Positions 16,474-25,035 of a stretch of DNA of 42,262 nucleotides are shown here, one piece after another. The notes beneath the pieces are model-generated. The model had not been told where the DNA came from. It saw only the letters and a program-made list of their open reading frames with translations, and ran no database searches. Source of the stretch: Deltaproteobacteria bacterium CG_4_9_14_3_um_filter_63_12 (lineage in GTDB: Bacteria > Myxococcota_A > Bradymonadia > UBA4248 > UM-FILTER-63-12); contig PFUG01000475.1 of assembly GCA_002789955.1 (NCBI GenBank), positions 1-42,262 of the forward strand, given 5' to 3'. Position 1 is the stretch's first letter, and every line of letters starts with the position of its first letter. Position numbers and translations under genes: made by a program.

Positions 16474-18300
16474 CTATTGGTTTGGGGCGCGACGGACAGC
16501 GAAAGCGCTCGGCGATGGCAGCGCACAGGAGGTGCCCTGCTCGAGGCGCTCGAGGGCGGCTGAGAAGTCGGAATAGAGCGCGTCGGTCGCCGCGGTGTGG
16601 CAGTCGATGCAGAGTCCGACCTTCAAGACCCGAGCTTGCTCCTCGCTGTTCAGGGAGCGGCAATCCTCGCGGGTGCACGAACCGGGCTTCTGCGCCCCGA
16701 GCTGCGTCCAAACCCCCGCGACGACGCCTTTGTGCGCGTCCGCGTCCAACCTAAAGTCGGGTCCCGAGAGCCCCAAGACCAAGCGCCCTGGTCCTAGTCC
16801 CAAGGCGTTGGCGCTGCGGTGGCAAGACACGCAGGTGCGGGAGCGACGGGTCGTGGCGTGGGGATCGAGGGGGGCGAAGAGCTGCGTGTCGACGTGTGCT
16901 CCATCGCTGCTGTCCAAGCTCATCAGCATGCCGGGGACGGCGGGAACGACCTTCTCTCGAAAGACGGCGAGGGTCGGCTCGGCCCAGCCTTGGCCTTGGT
17001 TTTCTTCGGTCCAAGCGCCCAAGGTCGGGCGCCCCAGCGCGAAGCTCCACTGCACCTTCTCGGGAGCGAAGCCGGTGTGGCAGGTCGGGCAGGTCGGGGC
17101 CGCGGTCGAGTGGCAGGCGGTGCAGCTCAGGCGCAGGTGGCCGGGCATGGTGTGGTCCGCGTCCGCAGGCGTCTGGCCGATGGCCTGGATGCGGTCGTCG
17201 ACCTTGCCGCGTAGGAACCACCCCTCATCGACCTGGAAGACGTTCCAGAGCGGGGTGCCGCGGAGTCCTGTGCGGACGGGCTCGGCGAGCCGCAAAGGCA
17301 GCCCACGAGCGGAGAGGATGCGGCGAGACACGGCGTCTTCGGCGACGCCCCAGGGGCTCTCGAGGCGTCCGTCGACCGGGCCGTGGCAGGACTCGCAGGC
17401 GACCTCGACCTGGTCCTCTTTGTGGTTGTAGCGCGCGGCGTCGCCCATGAGTTCGGTGTGCAGGTGGCAATCGATGCAGCTCATGCCTGCCTTGGCGTGC
17501 ACATCGGGCTCGGTGACGCAGACGGTGCGGCCGTCGGGGAGTCGCTCGGTCTCTTTGCAGTCTCTGCCCTGCTCTCCGGAGACTTCGTACCAACCGACGT
17601 AGGAGAGGCTCAGGCGTCCGCTGCGACTGTGGCAACCGAAGCATTGGGTGTCGCTGGCACGGACCTCGACCGCGGGGTGCCGGCCCAGCGCTTTGCCGCC
17701 TCCCGAGAGGATGTGGCAGGCGCTGCAGCCGCTGCCGACGGCTTGGATCGCGTCGTCGCGATTGTTCCTGCGAGTGCCGAGGTGGCAACCGCCGCAGAGC
17801 TTGCTCAAATGGTCTTCGGCTGGTGTTGGCGTCGTGCTCGTTAGGACCTCCGCCATGGTTTGGGTGTCGGTCGGGCGTTCGAGCTCGCCGAACGCCCACC
17901 GATCGACGGCGACCAGGCCCGCTGCGGTGGTCATCAGGGTGTTGCGAACGCGGTGCGAGGTGTCAGGGTGGCAGCCGACCTGCCCGCAGGTCCGCTCGAC
18001 GGTGTCCAGCGCCCCAGGCTCCCGCTCGAGTCCTCGATGGGCGCGCTCTTTGTCGTACGCCAGCGGGTTGCCCAAGTGACAGGGCGAGCAACCGAGCGCC
18101 TCTGGGGCGTGGGCTCCACTCGGTCCTTCGGTCAGCGCCGGGTGGCACTTCAGGCAGCGCTCGGTGCGGCCTCCCGCGGTCTCGGGACCGGAGCCGAGCG
18201 CTTGGGCTCGCTCGTTCTCCCGTGCCAGGCCGACGAGGAGCGCCACGAGGATGGTGAGCCCGCCGAGCACCAAGACGCTGTTACGGTAGAAGGGGTTCAC
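16474..18300 (-). CDS. membrane-anchored multihaem cytochrome c (11 CxxCH + 1 CX4CH)
   Basis: 608 residues from a GTG at 18300. A signal-anchor helix (SVLVLGGLTILVALLVGLA) is followed by an extracytoplasmic domain with 11 CxxCH haem sites at residues 49, 71, 169, 192, 220, 275, 302, 393, 404, 490 and 564, plus one CX4CH site (CGQVGCH, Cys105). Scattered extra His residues can serve as distal ligands. It should carry electrons in the periplasm from the cytochrome b encoded directly upstream; the GTG start overlaps that gene's stop as GTGA, with GGGGG 5 nt before it. It is much larger than cytochrome c1 and matches no named family I can state with certainty. A TTG start at 18312 is possible. 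Confidence 0.9.
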   Translation of the reverse strand: MNPFYRNSVLVLGGLTILVALLVGLARENERAQALGSGPETAGGRTERCLKCHPALTEGPSGAHAPEALGCSPCHLGNPLAYDKERAHRGLEREPGALDTVERTCGQVGCHPDTSHRVRNTLMTTAAGLVAVDRWAFGELERPTDTQTMAEVLTSTTPTPAEDHLSKLCGGCHLGTRRNNRDDAIQAVGSGCSACHILSGGGKALGRHPAVEVRASDTQCFGCHSRSGRLSLSYVGWYEVSGEQGRDCKETERLPDGRTVCVTEPDVHAKAGMSCIDCHLHTELMGDAARYNHKEDQVEVACESCHGPVDGRLESPWGVAEDAVSRRILSARGLPLRLAEPVRTGLRGTPLWNVFQVDEGWFLRGKVDDRIQAIGQTPADADHTMPGHLRLSCTACHSTAAPTCPTCHTGFAPEKVQWSFALGRPTLGAWTEENQGQGWAEPTLAVFREKVVPAVPGMLMSLDSSDGAHVDTQLFAPLDPHATTRRSRTCVSCHRSANALGLGPGRLVLGLSGPDFRLDADAHKGVVAGVWTQLGAQKPGSCTREDCRSLNSEEQARVLKVGLCIDCHTAATDALYSDFSAALERLEQGTSCALPSPSAFAVRRAPNQ

Positions 18301-19160
18301 GACAGCCCCCAAATGAAGGCGACACCCCAGACGAGGTTTGCGAGAAGGACCACGGCAACGAACGCCAAGAAAAGCTGCCGAGGGCGTCGGGACTCGGCGA
18401 AGTGGTGGAGCGTGCCGAGCGAGGCCATCATCGCGGCGCCGAGGAGCCAGACGGAGAGCGGCGGAAGATCGCGGACCATGCCCTGCAGACCCAGAAAATA
18501 CCAGGGTCCTAGGAGAGGTTCGGCGGCGACCTCGTTGGGAGCTGGCCCCAAGGGGAGTGTGGCCAGGGCGGCGAAGACCAACGCGCTGGCTCCGGCGAGC
18601 ACAACCGAGCGGGCGTCGGGCAAGGCGCGACCTCCGTGCTCATAGGTCACGATCCAGAGGAGTACGGTGAAGGTCCCGGCGTGGTGCATGGCGATGACGC
18701 CCACGGTGGGGTGCTCGCCGCCGAAGAGAAAGCCGCGCAGTGACGCGCCGAGCCAGGGCAAACTGAGGCTGATGGCGCTGGCGATGCGGCTGGCGGAGAC
18801 AGCTTCGAGGTCTCCACGCATGAGGAAGCCGGAGAACAAGGCGAGCACGATGAGAACGAGACTGGCCGAGGCGCGCCACCAGGGTCCTGGCTCGAGGCGA
18901 CGTTCACGTTTTGCGAGGACGACCTCTAATAGATGGAGTGCGGTGGTCACCAGGAGGGCCTGGCTGGTGAACCAGTGGAGCGCGCGCATGAACCACGCCC
19001 ACGGGAGGCCGGCAGTGATGGCCTCGAGGCTGGCGTATGGAGCCGCCGGATCGTAGGTCGGCACCAGGGCGAGGCCGCTCAGCGTGGAGAGCGCAAGGAA
19101 GCCGAGGGCGAGCCGTCCGAAGACCCCCGACTTCAACCAGCCCGGCAAAACTCTGGTCAT
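18297..19160 (-). CDS. cytochrome b (b6-type N-terminal half plus short C-terminal domain)
   Basis: 287 residues with about seven membrane helices. Helix B carries His62 and His76 (spacing 14), helix D His160 and His175 (spacing 15, the b6 rather than the bc1 pattern). The C-terminal part contains LLGPWYFLGLQ, the counterpart of the PEWY quinol-site motif of subunit IV, with Pro where canonical enzymes have Glu. It should oxidise quinol in the membrane and pass electrons to the Rieske centre and cytochrome c. The ATG at 19160 overlaps the stop of the Cys-rich lipoprotein gene (ATGA), and its own stop overlaps the cytochrome c start, so the three are one operon. Confidence 0.9.
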   Translation of the reverse strand: MTRVLPGWLKSGVFGRLALGFLALSTLSGLALVPTYDPAAPYASLEAITAGLPWAWFMRALHWFTSQALLVTTALHLLEVVLAKRERRLEPGPWWRASASLVLIVLALFSGFLMRGDLEAVSASRIASAISLSLPWLGASLRGFLFGGEHPTVGVIAMHHAGTFTVLLWIVTYEHGGRALPDARSVVLAGASALVFAALATLPLGPAPNEVAAEPLLGPWYFLGLQGMVRDLPPLSVWLLGAAMMASLGTLHHFAESRRPRQLFLAFVAVVLLANLVWGVAFIWGLS

Positions 19161-19501
19161 TTGCCCAGGCAAACTGAGATCTTCCCGCCGGAGCCTTGGT
19201 GGTCGGCGTCGCGGCAGGTCCACGAGGGTCCGAAGATGTCCTGACAGGCGGCCTTGGCGCCACATTGGAAGGCGCAGACGCCACCTTTCTTGCCGACACA
19301 GACCCAATCGTCGGGGCAGTGGTTGTCGTTGTCGCAGCCGGAGGTGCACATTCCGCCGGGGAAGTCGCCGCCGGTCGCGCACATGGCGTCACATTCGCGG
19401 TCGTCGTGGCAGGGCTCCCCAAAGCCGGCGTCGCCGTCGCAGGCGAGAAACCCAGCGCCGAACAACAGGAGAAGCAGGAGGAGCAATGTGATGGGTCTCA
19501 T
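19157..19501 (-). CDS. small Cys-rich lipoprotein upstream of cytochrome b
   Basis: 114 residues. A strong signal peptide (a run of eight Leu, then GAGFLAC) puts the lipid on Cys21. The mature 93 residues contain 12 more Cys (31, 37, 41, 52, 56, 62, 68, 76, 80, 86, 96, 111), enough for six disulfides, in EGF- or EB-like spacing such as CHDDRECDAMC and CPDDWVC. There is no CxxCH, so it is not a haem protein. Translational coupling to the cytochrome b gene suggests a role in that complex, for example as an accessory or assembly factor. I know of no named family. Confidence 0.75.
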   Translation of the reverse strand: MRPITLLLLLLLLFGAGFLACDGDAGFGEPCHDDRECDAMCATGGDFPGGMCTSGCDNDNHCPDDWVCVGKKGGVCAFQCGAKAACQDIFGPSWTCRDADHQGSGGKISVCLGK

Positions 19502-19531
19502 TTGATTCTCGTGCTAGAGGTTCGCGAAACG

Positions 19532-19551
19532 GTCGACTCCTTTTAGTCGGC
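19532..19551. promoter_or_regulatory. hairpin in the divergent cytochrome/Rieske intergenic region
   Basis: GTCGACT (19532-19538) pairs with AGTCGGC (19545-19551), 7 bp with one G-T, loop CCTTTT. It lies 31 nt upstream of the Cys-rich lipoprotein start. An AT-rich patch, ATTGTATAGGG (19587-19597), in the same 152-nt gap reads as a possible -10 on both strands, but I could not pair it with a -35. Confidence 0.3.
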
Positions 19552-19653
19552 TTCGGGCGAGAGTTCGATCCCTTTTTTGTGCGACATTGTATAGGGTGTG
19601 CTCGGTTTCCGCCTAGCGCCAAGTGCGACCGGTGATGATGAGGGAGACGACGG

Positions 19654-20097
19654 ATGAATGACAGCTCGCAAGACCGCGTTGGCTCGGAGGGTCGCCGGGG
19701 ATTCCTGAGCCGCTCTTGGAAGCTCGTGGCGGGACTCGTGTTGGCGACGGGCGCGTTCGTGGGCTACAAGATGATCACTCGGACCCAACTGGTCCGAAAG
19801 AAGGTCGTGCTCGACGCCAACGCGTTGGCGACCATCGAAGAGCAAGGGGTCGTCCTGGACAACGACGTGGTCTACGTCGCCGAGAGCGGGGAGTTGCGCG
19901 TCTTCTCGAGGGTATGCACACATCTAGGCTGCAAAGTCGAGCTGCGCGATGGGGATCTGGTCTGTCCCTGCCACGGCAGCCGGTTCGACCTTCGAGGCGC
20001 GCCGGAGAATGGGCCCGCGACTGCCCCGCTGAACTCGATTGAGGTGCAGGGGCAGGTGGGCGGCGATCGCTGGGTCGAGTTCGATGTCGAAGGATAG
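19654..20097 (+). CDS. Rieske [2Fe-2S] protein
   Basis: 147 residues. The N-terminus has a twin-arginine-like signal (GRRGFLSRS) and one membrane anchor helix (WKLVAGLVLATGAFVGY). The Rieske fold has CTHLGC and CPCHGS: Cys88, His90, Cys104 and His107 as cluster ligands, Cys93-Cys106 as the expected disulfide. It should shuttle electrons from quinol at cytochrome b to the cytochrome c partner in the periplasm. It is divergent from the cytochrome operon with a 152-nt shared upstream region. GAGGGAGA just before the ATG serves as ribosome binding site. The stop overlaps the start of queA by 14 nt. Confidence 0.95.
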   Translation: MNDSSQDRVGSEGRRGFLSRSWKLVAGLVLATGAFVGYKMITRTQLVRKKVVLDANALATIEEQGVVLDNDVVYVAESGELRVFSRVCTHLGCKVELRDGDLVCPCHGSRFDLRGAPENGPATAPLNSIEVQGQVGGDRWVEFDVEG

Positions 20098-21238
20098 GCA
20101 TGACCGCTCGCCACTGGCTTCGACCGATGGCGACAGGCGAGCGGAGCTCGAGCGCACAGACGCCTACGACTTCCTCCTGCCGGAGGAGCTCATCGCGGCC
20201 GAGCCCGCCGCCGAGCGCACGGCTTCTCGGCTCCTTCTCGTTGGGGACAGCGGCATCACGCACAGTCATTTTTGGGCGCTCGGCGAGGCGCTGCGAGCCG
20301 GCGACCTGCTGGTCGTCAACGACGTCAGTGTGTGCAAGGCCCGGCTCTACGCGCGCAAAGAGAGCGGAGGCCGGGTCGAACTCTTGGTCATCTCTCGGCC
20401 GGCGCGCGAGGAGGGCGGCTGGGGCGTGGAGTGCATGGTTCGCACGCGGCGTGGCCTCGAGCCGGGTGTACGGCTGCAGCTCGAGCGCCTCTCGGCGGGA
20501 ACCCTGAGCGACCAATGGCTCCGGGTCACGAAGCGAAACGAGTCGGGAACGTGGAATTTGAGCTTCGAATCCGAGGGTGAGTTCGCAGAGCTTCTCAGTG
20601 ATCTTGGCCAGCTGCCGCTGCCGCCTTACATCGTGAAGCGACGGCGAGAGATGGGAATGGAGGAGTACGGCGCCCGCGACGAGCTGCGCTATCAGACGAT
20701 CTTCGCCGACGGAGGGGCGGCGGTGGCGGCGCCGACTGCAGGGCTGCACTTCAGCCCCGAGCTTATCGCGTCGTTGCGGGACAACGGCGTGGAGGTCGCT
20801 TCCCTCAAGTTGGAGGTCGGCCCTGGCACGTTTCGTCCTGTACAGGTCGAGCGCCTCGACGAACACGAGATGCACTTCGAGGACTACTCGATCGGGCCGG
20901 CGCTCGTGGAGGCCTATGAGCGCTGCCGCGCGCGTGGGGGCCGAGTGGTCGCGGTGGGGACAACGGTGGTGCGCTCCCTAGAAGATCAGGTGAAGCGATT
21001 TGGCGCGCTTCGTGCCGGCCAGTATTCGACTGACATATTCCTCCGGCCTGGACACCGCTTCGGGTCCATCGATGGGATGGTCACCAACTTTCATCTACCC
21101 AAGAGCACGCTTTTGGTGTTGGTGAGCGCCTTTGGCGGCTACGCGCGGATGCAAGAGGCCTACGCGTTGGCGATTGCGCAGCGCTATCGGTTCTACAGTT
21201 ATGGCGACGCGATGTTGATCTGGAAGTCTGCATTGTGA
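20084..21238 (+). CDS. queA: S-adenosylmethionine:tRNA ribosyltransferase-isomerase QueA
   Basis: 384 residues. It transfers and rearranges ribose from SAM onto 7-aminomethyl-7-deazaguanine in tRNA to give epoxyqueuosine. Family signatures: YDFLLPEELIA, VVNDVSVCKARLYARK, VAAPTAGLHFSPELI, LEVGPGTFRPV and VTNFHLPKSTLLVLVSAFGG. Slightly long because of about 20 extra N-terminal residues before YDF. Start: the ATG at 20084 is the best choice, overlapping the Rieske gene by 14 nt. Its TGA overlaps the GTG of tgt, the classic queA-tgt pair. Confidence 0.97.
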   Translation: MSKDRHDRSPLASTDGDRRAELERTDAYDFLLPEELIAAEPAAERTASRLLLVGDSGITHSHFWALGEALRAGDLLVVNDVSVCKARLYARKESGGRVELLVISRPAREEGGWGVECMVRTRRGLEPGVRLQLERLSAGTLSDQWLRVTKRNESGTWNLSFESEGEFAELLSDLGQLPLPPYIVKRRREMGMEEYGARDELRYQTIFADGGAAVAAPTAGLHFSPELIASLRDNGVEVASLKLEVGPGTFRPVQVERLDEHEMHFEDYSIGPALVEAYERCRARGGRVVAVGTTVVRSLEDQVKRFGALRAGQYSTDIFLRPGHRFGSIDGMVTNFHLPKSTLLVLVSAFGGYARMQEAYALAIAQRYRFYSYGDAMLIWKSAL

Positions 21239-22392
21239 GGTCGATTTTGAATGAGAGATTGAAGTTCGAAATTCAGGCTGAGTCCGGGGCGGCCCGTGTC
21301 GGGGTGCTCGAGACGACTCACAGCGCGCTCGAGACTCCAGTCTTCATGCCGGTCGGCACGGCCGGAGTCGTCAAAGCGATGACGGCTGGGCAGGTGGAGG
21401 AGTTGGGGGCGCAGATTATTCTGGGCAACACCTATCATCTCTATCTGCGTCCGGGCCTGGAAGTGCTCGAGGGGGCGGGAGGTCTGCATGGTTTCTCGGG
21501 CTGGCGTCGCAGCCTGTTGACGGACTCAGGTGGATTCCAGGCGTTCAGCCTCAAGAAGCTGCGAAAGTTGGACGATGACGGGGTGGAGTTCCGCAGTCAT
21601 CTCGACGGCAGCGCGCACGTCTTCACGCCCGAGAAAGTGATGGAGATCCAGGGGGTCATCGGCTCGGACATCGCAATGGTCCTCGACGACTGCCCTGGTA
21701 TGCCCTGCGAGCCCGAGCGCCTCGACGCCGCCTTACGTCGCAGCACCTTGTGGGCCGAACGGGCGAAACGGTGTATCCGGCCGAGCCACCAATCTCTGTT
21801 TGCCATTGGCCAGGGAGGTCTGGACATCGCAAGGCGTCTCGCCCACCTGCGGAGCCTGGTCGAAATCGGCTTCGACGGGTACGCCCTTGGCGGGCTGTCG
21901 GTCGGCGAGACTCCACCAGAGATGCACGCGTGTGTGCGGGAGGTAGCGCCTGCAATGCCGCGGGAAAAGCCGCGATATCTGATGGGTGTGGGGACGCCGT
22001 GGGACTTGGTGGAGTGCGTCGCGGCGGGCATCGACATGTTCGACTGTGTGCTGCCGACGCGCACGGCGCGCATGGGCACGGTGTACACGGACGACGCTGG
22101 GGGTCGTGGTCGACGTCTGAGCATCAAGCGCGCCGAGGTGCGCTTCGACCACGGGCCAATTCAGGAAGGGTGTGAGTGCCTGACGTGCCGGACAGTGAGC
22201 CGGGCGTATCTGCGGCATCTTTATGTGTCCAACGAGATCACGGGAATGGTGCTGTTGACTCTGCACAACCTCCACTACTACCTGCGGCTGATGGAAGAGA
22301 TTCGGCGTGCGATTCGGGGTGGGACGATGGAGGAGTTGTTGGAGGCCTATCGTCGCACGGGCACGGATTTGGCGGCAGAACCAACGGATTAG
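21235..22392 (+). CDS. tgt: tRNA-guanine transglycosylase
   Basis: 385 residues. It exchanges guanine 34 for the queuosine precursor preQ1 in tRNAs with GUN anticodons. Catalytic Asp97 (TDSGGFQ) and nucleophile Asp270 (MFDCVLPTR) are present, as is the zinc site Cys313, Cys315, Cys318 (CECLTC) and His344 (LHNLHYY). Glycine-rich substrate loops (LGNTYHL, GYALGGLSVGE) are intact. The GTG start overlaps the queA stop as GTGA; no other in-frame start is close. It heads the conserved order tgt-yajC-secD-secF. Confidence 0.97.
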   Translation: MRSILNERLKFEIQAESGAARVGVLETTHSALETPVFMPVGTAGVVKAMTAGQVEELGAQIILGNTYHLYLRPGLEVLEGAGGLHGFSGWRRSLLTDSGGFQAFSLKKLRKLDDDGVEFRSHLDGSAHVFTPEKVMEIQGVIGSDIAMVLDDCPGMPCEPERLDAALRRSTLWAERAKRCIRPSHQSLFAIGQGGLDIARRLAHLRSLVEIGFDGYALGGLSVGETPPEMHACVREVAPAMPREKPRYLMGVGTPWDLVECVAAGIDMFDCVLPTRTARMGTVYTDDAGGRGRRLSIKRAEVRFDHGPIQEGCECLTCRTVSRAYLRHLYVSNEITGMVLLTLHNLHYYLRLMEEIRRAIRGGTMEELLEAYRRTGTDLAAEPTD

Positions 22393-22494
22393 TCGAGGTT
22401 CTGGTCCTTTGGCGTCGTGAGCGGGGTTGAGGCGGTCATCGATTGGGTGGTTTTGCGGGTGATCGTCGAGTGCTGCCGTTGGATCAATGGCTTG

Positions 22495-22515
22495 ACCAGA
22501 GGGAAGGTCTCTGGT
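22495..22515 (+). terminator. hairpin between tgt and yajC
   Basis: A perfect 7-bp stem ACCAGAG/CTCTGGT with a 7-nt loop, 102 nt past the tgt stop. No T-run follows. Its left arm overlaps a -35-like TTGACC (22492-22497), so it might instead mark a weak yajC promoter. The rest of the 208-nt gap holds nothing I recognise. Confidence 0.35.
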
Positions 22516-22600
22516 AACGATCCCGGTTCGCTGCGCCAGGTTTGCGGCGGATTCCTAAATTATCTTTTTACGTCAATAGTTTACGCACCGTTGGAGGTCC

Positions 22601-22921
22601 ATGATGGACCCGTTAATAGCTGGAGTCGCTCAGGGTGGTGACCTAGCCATGATGCTGCCGCTCGTTCTGATCTTTGGCGTCTTTTATTTTCTGGTCATTC
22701 GTCCGCAGTCAAAGCAGCGAGCGGCCAAAGAGAAGATGCTGAGCGAGCTGAAGAAGGGCGACAAGGTCGTGACGGGTGGCGGTCTGCTCGGGGTGGTGAG
22801 CGGTGTGGCCGATGGGGTGGTGACGCTGGTGGTGTCAGACAAAGTGAGAATTCGTGTTCTTCAGTCCCACATTTTGGGTTTGGAGACCGAGGCCGCAAAG
22901 AAAACTAGTCCAGAGAAGTAA
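22601..22921 (+). CDS. yajC: preprotein translocase subunit YajC
   Basis: 106 residues. One N-terminal membrane helix (MLPLVLIFGVFYFLVIRPQ) ends in the family signature FYFLVIRPQSKQ, followed by a small cytoplasmic domain (LKKGDKVVTGGGLLGVVSGV). YajC associates with SecDF in the inner membrane and assists SecYEG-dependent export. The ATG at 22601 has GGAGG about 6 nt upstream (around 22590); a second ATG follows at once. secD starts 81 nt downstream. Confidence 0.96.
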   Translation: MMDPLIAGVAQGGDLAMMLPLVLIFGVFYFLVIRPQSKQRAAKEKMLSELKKGDKVVTGGGLLGVVSGVADGVVTLVVSDKVRIRVLQSHILGLETEAAKKTSPEK

Positions 22922-23002
22922 GAGTCAGGCGGATGAATTTGCCGCGATAATGAGCGCGGGCGTACGAATTCATTCGCTCGCCGTGCAAGGAGATGAAGCG
23001 CG

Positions 23003-24946
23003 ATGCCGAGAAGCTGGTGGATCAAGTCCGGCTTTGTGCTGTTCTTGGTGGTCCTCTCGATTTTGGGGCTTGTCCCCACCTATATCGAGCTGGTGGCCTA
23101 CCCAGAGAAACCGCAGCAGCCGACTACAGAACAAACCGACGAAGAGGGCCAGGATGCTCAGAACGGGACCGCGACGCCAGAAGACGGCGCCGAGGGTGCT
23201 CCACAAGAGCAGGTTCGTCTCACTGAGGACGAGCGGGATCCTGCGCTCCCTGAGTGGTACGTCTGGTACCAAAACAAGGTCACCGACAACTCGTTGACCT
23301 TGGGGCTCGACCTCCAGGGTGGCCTGTTGTTGCGCTACTCCGTGGATGTGGATCAGGCCATCGACGACAAGCTCGAGAAGTATGGCCAGGATCTCAAGTT
23401 CCGCCTCGAGGAGCTCGGCGTGACGGACGTCAAAGCCAAGGCAATGAAGACGGAGGACCGCGTCGAGCTGACCTTCGGCGACACTGATGACATGGACAAG
23501 GTCGACGACGAATTCATGCGCGACTTCCCAGTGTTATCGCTCGTCTCGGACGACGGTCCGACGATGCTGTTCGGGCTGCGCGAGAACTACATCCAGGAGA
23601 CCGAGGAGTTCTCGGTCAAGCAGGCGGTCGAGATCATCCGTGAGCGCGTCGACGCCATCGGCGTGGCCTCCCCTTCGGTTCGCATCGAGGGCGGGCGGCA
23701 CATCGTCGTCGAGCTGCCGGGTCTGTCGAGCCGACGAGCCACTGCTGCGGAGAAGCTCATCGCGACGACCGCGGTGCTGTCTTTCAAGCTCGTCGCCGAC
23801 GCTCCGGAAGCCGCCACGGTGTTCAAGGCCTATCAGCCCCTGCTTACCGCGGAGAGCGGCGTGAAGTTCGAGGGGGGGACCTTGGTCGCCACCGACACGC
23901 TGACGAAAGACGGCAAGATCAAGAACCAAGGCAAGGACTTGCTGAAGGTCTTCATCGAGGCCAATGAGTTCCTCGGTGGAGAGGACCGCGAGATCGCCTA
24001 CGAGCGCGTAGACCAAGACAAGGGGAAGAAGGGCAAGGCGAAGGTTGTGGGTCCTCAGCAGTGGAGGACACGCCTCGTGCGTACCGACATGCCCATCCTC
24101 ACGGGTGAGAACGTCGACGACGCCTACCCAGCCACAAACCAGTCAACCAACCTACCTTATGTCGCGCTCAAGCTCGACAAGAAGGGTGGCGATCTCTTCT
24201 ACGACGTCACCAAAGAGCACGTTGGCGACCAGCTCGCCATCCTGATGGACGACACCTTGGTCTCCGACCCAGTGATTCGCTCGGAGATCCCTGGCGGAAA
24301 CGTCTCGATCGAGATGGGTGGCAGCAACCGTCAGCAAATCCTCGATGACGTGCAGAACCTCGTCGTGGCGTTGCGTTCTGGCGCTCTGCCGGCCCCGATT
24401 CGTCAGGAGTTCAAGACCTTGGTTGGACCGACGCTGGGACGCGACTCCATCTCGAAAGCCACGATGGCTCTGATCATCGGCTCGATCGTCGTCTTCGCGT
24501 TCATGTTTTTATACTACAAGCTCGGTGGCGCTGTTGCCAACCTGGCGTTGTTGCTCAATGTCCTCTTCATCATGGCGATCATGGCGGCCCTCGGGGCGGC
24601 GCTCACTCTGCCAGGTATCGCCGGCATCGTCCTCACCGTCGGTATGGCGGTCGACGCAAACGTCATCATCTTCGAGCGCATTCGGGAAGAGATACGAGCT
24701 GGTGAAACTCTGAGGAAGGCCATTCAGTATGGCTACGACAAGGCGTTCTGGACGATCGTAGACTCGAACATCACGACAGGTATCGCCGCGTTGGTCCTGA
24801 TGGAGTTTGGCTCCGGACCGGTTCGAGGTTTCGCGATCACGCTCCTCATCGGCATCATCTGCTCTGTGTTTACCGCGGTCTTCGTCACTCGCCTGATCTT
24901 CGACGCGTACCTCACCAAGACCAAGGCGGAGCGACTCCCTCTCTAG
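23003..24946 (+). CDS. secD: protein translocase subunit SecD
   Basis: 647 residues. TM1 (GFVLFLVVLSILGLVPTYI) is followed by about 65 acidic, Gln/Thr-rich residues before the usual LGLDLQGG motif at about residue 100, then the periplasmic domain (ERVDAIGVASPSVRIEGGRH) and the five-helix bundle with DSISKATMALIIGSIVV, GMAVDANVIIFERIREE and VTRLIFDAY. SecD with SecF uses the proton gradient to pull substrates through SecYEG. Start: AAGGAG (22987-22992) lies 10 nt before the ATG. Oddity: the acidic spacer after TM1 and a Lys/Gly-rich loop (DKGKKGKAK) make it longer than many SecD proteins. Confidence 0.97.
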   Translation: MPRSWWIKSGFVLFLVVLSILGLVPTYIELVAYPEKPQQPTTEQTDEEGQDAQNGTATPEDGAEGAPQEQVRLTEDERDPALPEWYVWYQNKVTDNSLTLGLDLQGGLLLRYSVDVDQAIDDKLEKYGQDLKFRLEELGVTDVKAKAMKTEDRVELTFGDTDDMDKVDDEFMRDFPVLSLVSDDGPTMLFGLRENYIQETEEFSVKQAVEIIRERVDAIGVASPSVRIEGGRHIVVELPGLSSRRATAAEKLIATTAVLSFKLVADAPEAATVFKAYQPLLTAESGVKFEGGTLVATDTLTKDGKIKNQGKDLLKVFIEANEFLGGEDREIAYERVDQDKGKKGKAKVVGPQQWRTRLVRTDMPILTGENVDDAYPATNQSTNLPYVALKLDKKGGDLFYDVTKEHVGDQLAILMDDTLVSDPVIRSEIPGGNVSIEMGGSNRQQILDDVQNLVVALRSGALPAPIRQEFKTLVGPTLGRDSISKATMALIIGSIVVFAFMFLYYKLGGAVANLALLLNVLFIMAIMAALGAALTLPGIAGIVLTVGMAVDANVIIFERIREEIRAGETLRKAIQYGYDKAFWTIVDSNITTGIAALVLMEFGSGPVRGFAITLLIGIICSVFTAVFVTRLIFDAYLTKTKAERLPL

Positions 24947-25035
24947 AGGCTCGGTTCCACGAACAACTTCGGATGCGTTTCGAGCACAACAGGTGCCAAG
25001 AACGACAGCAAGATCCCATCGAGGCATAGCAGTAC

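Noticed and set aside
22417..22641. 74-codon frame between tgt and yajC
   Set aside because: Overlaps the start of yajC, no ribosome binding site, crosses a hairpin and has no motif.
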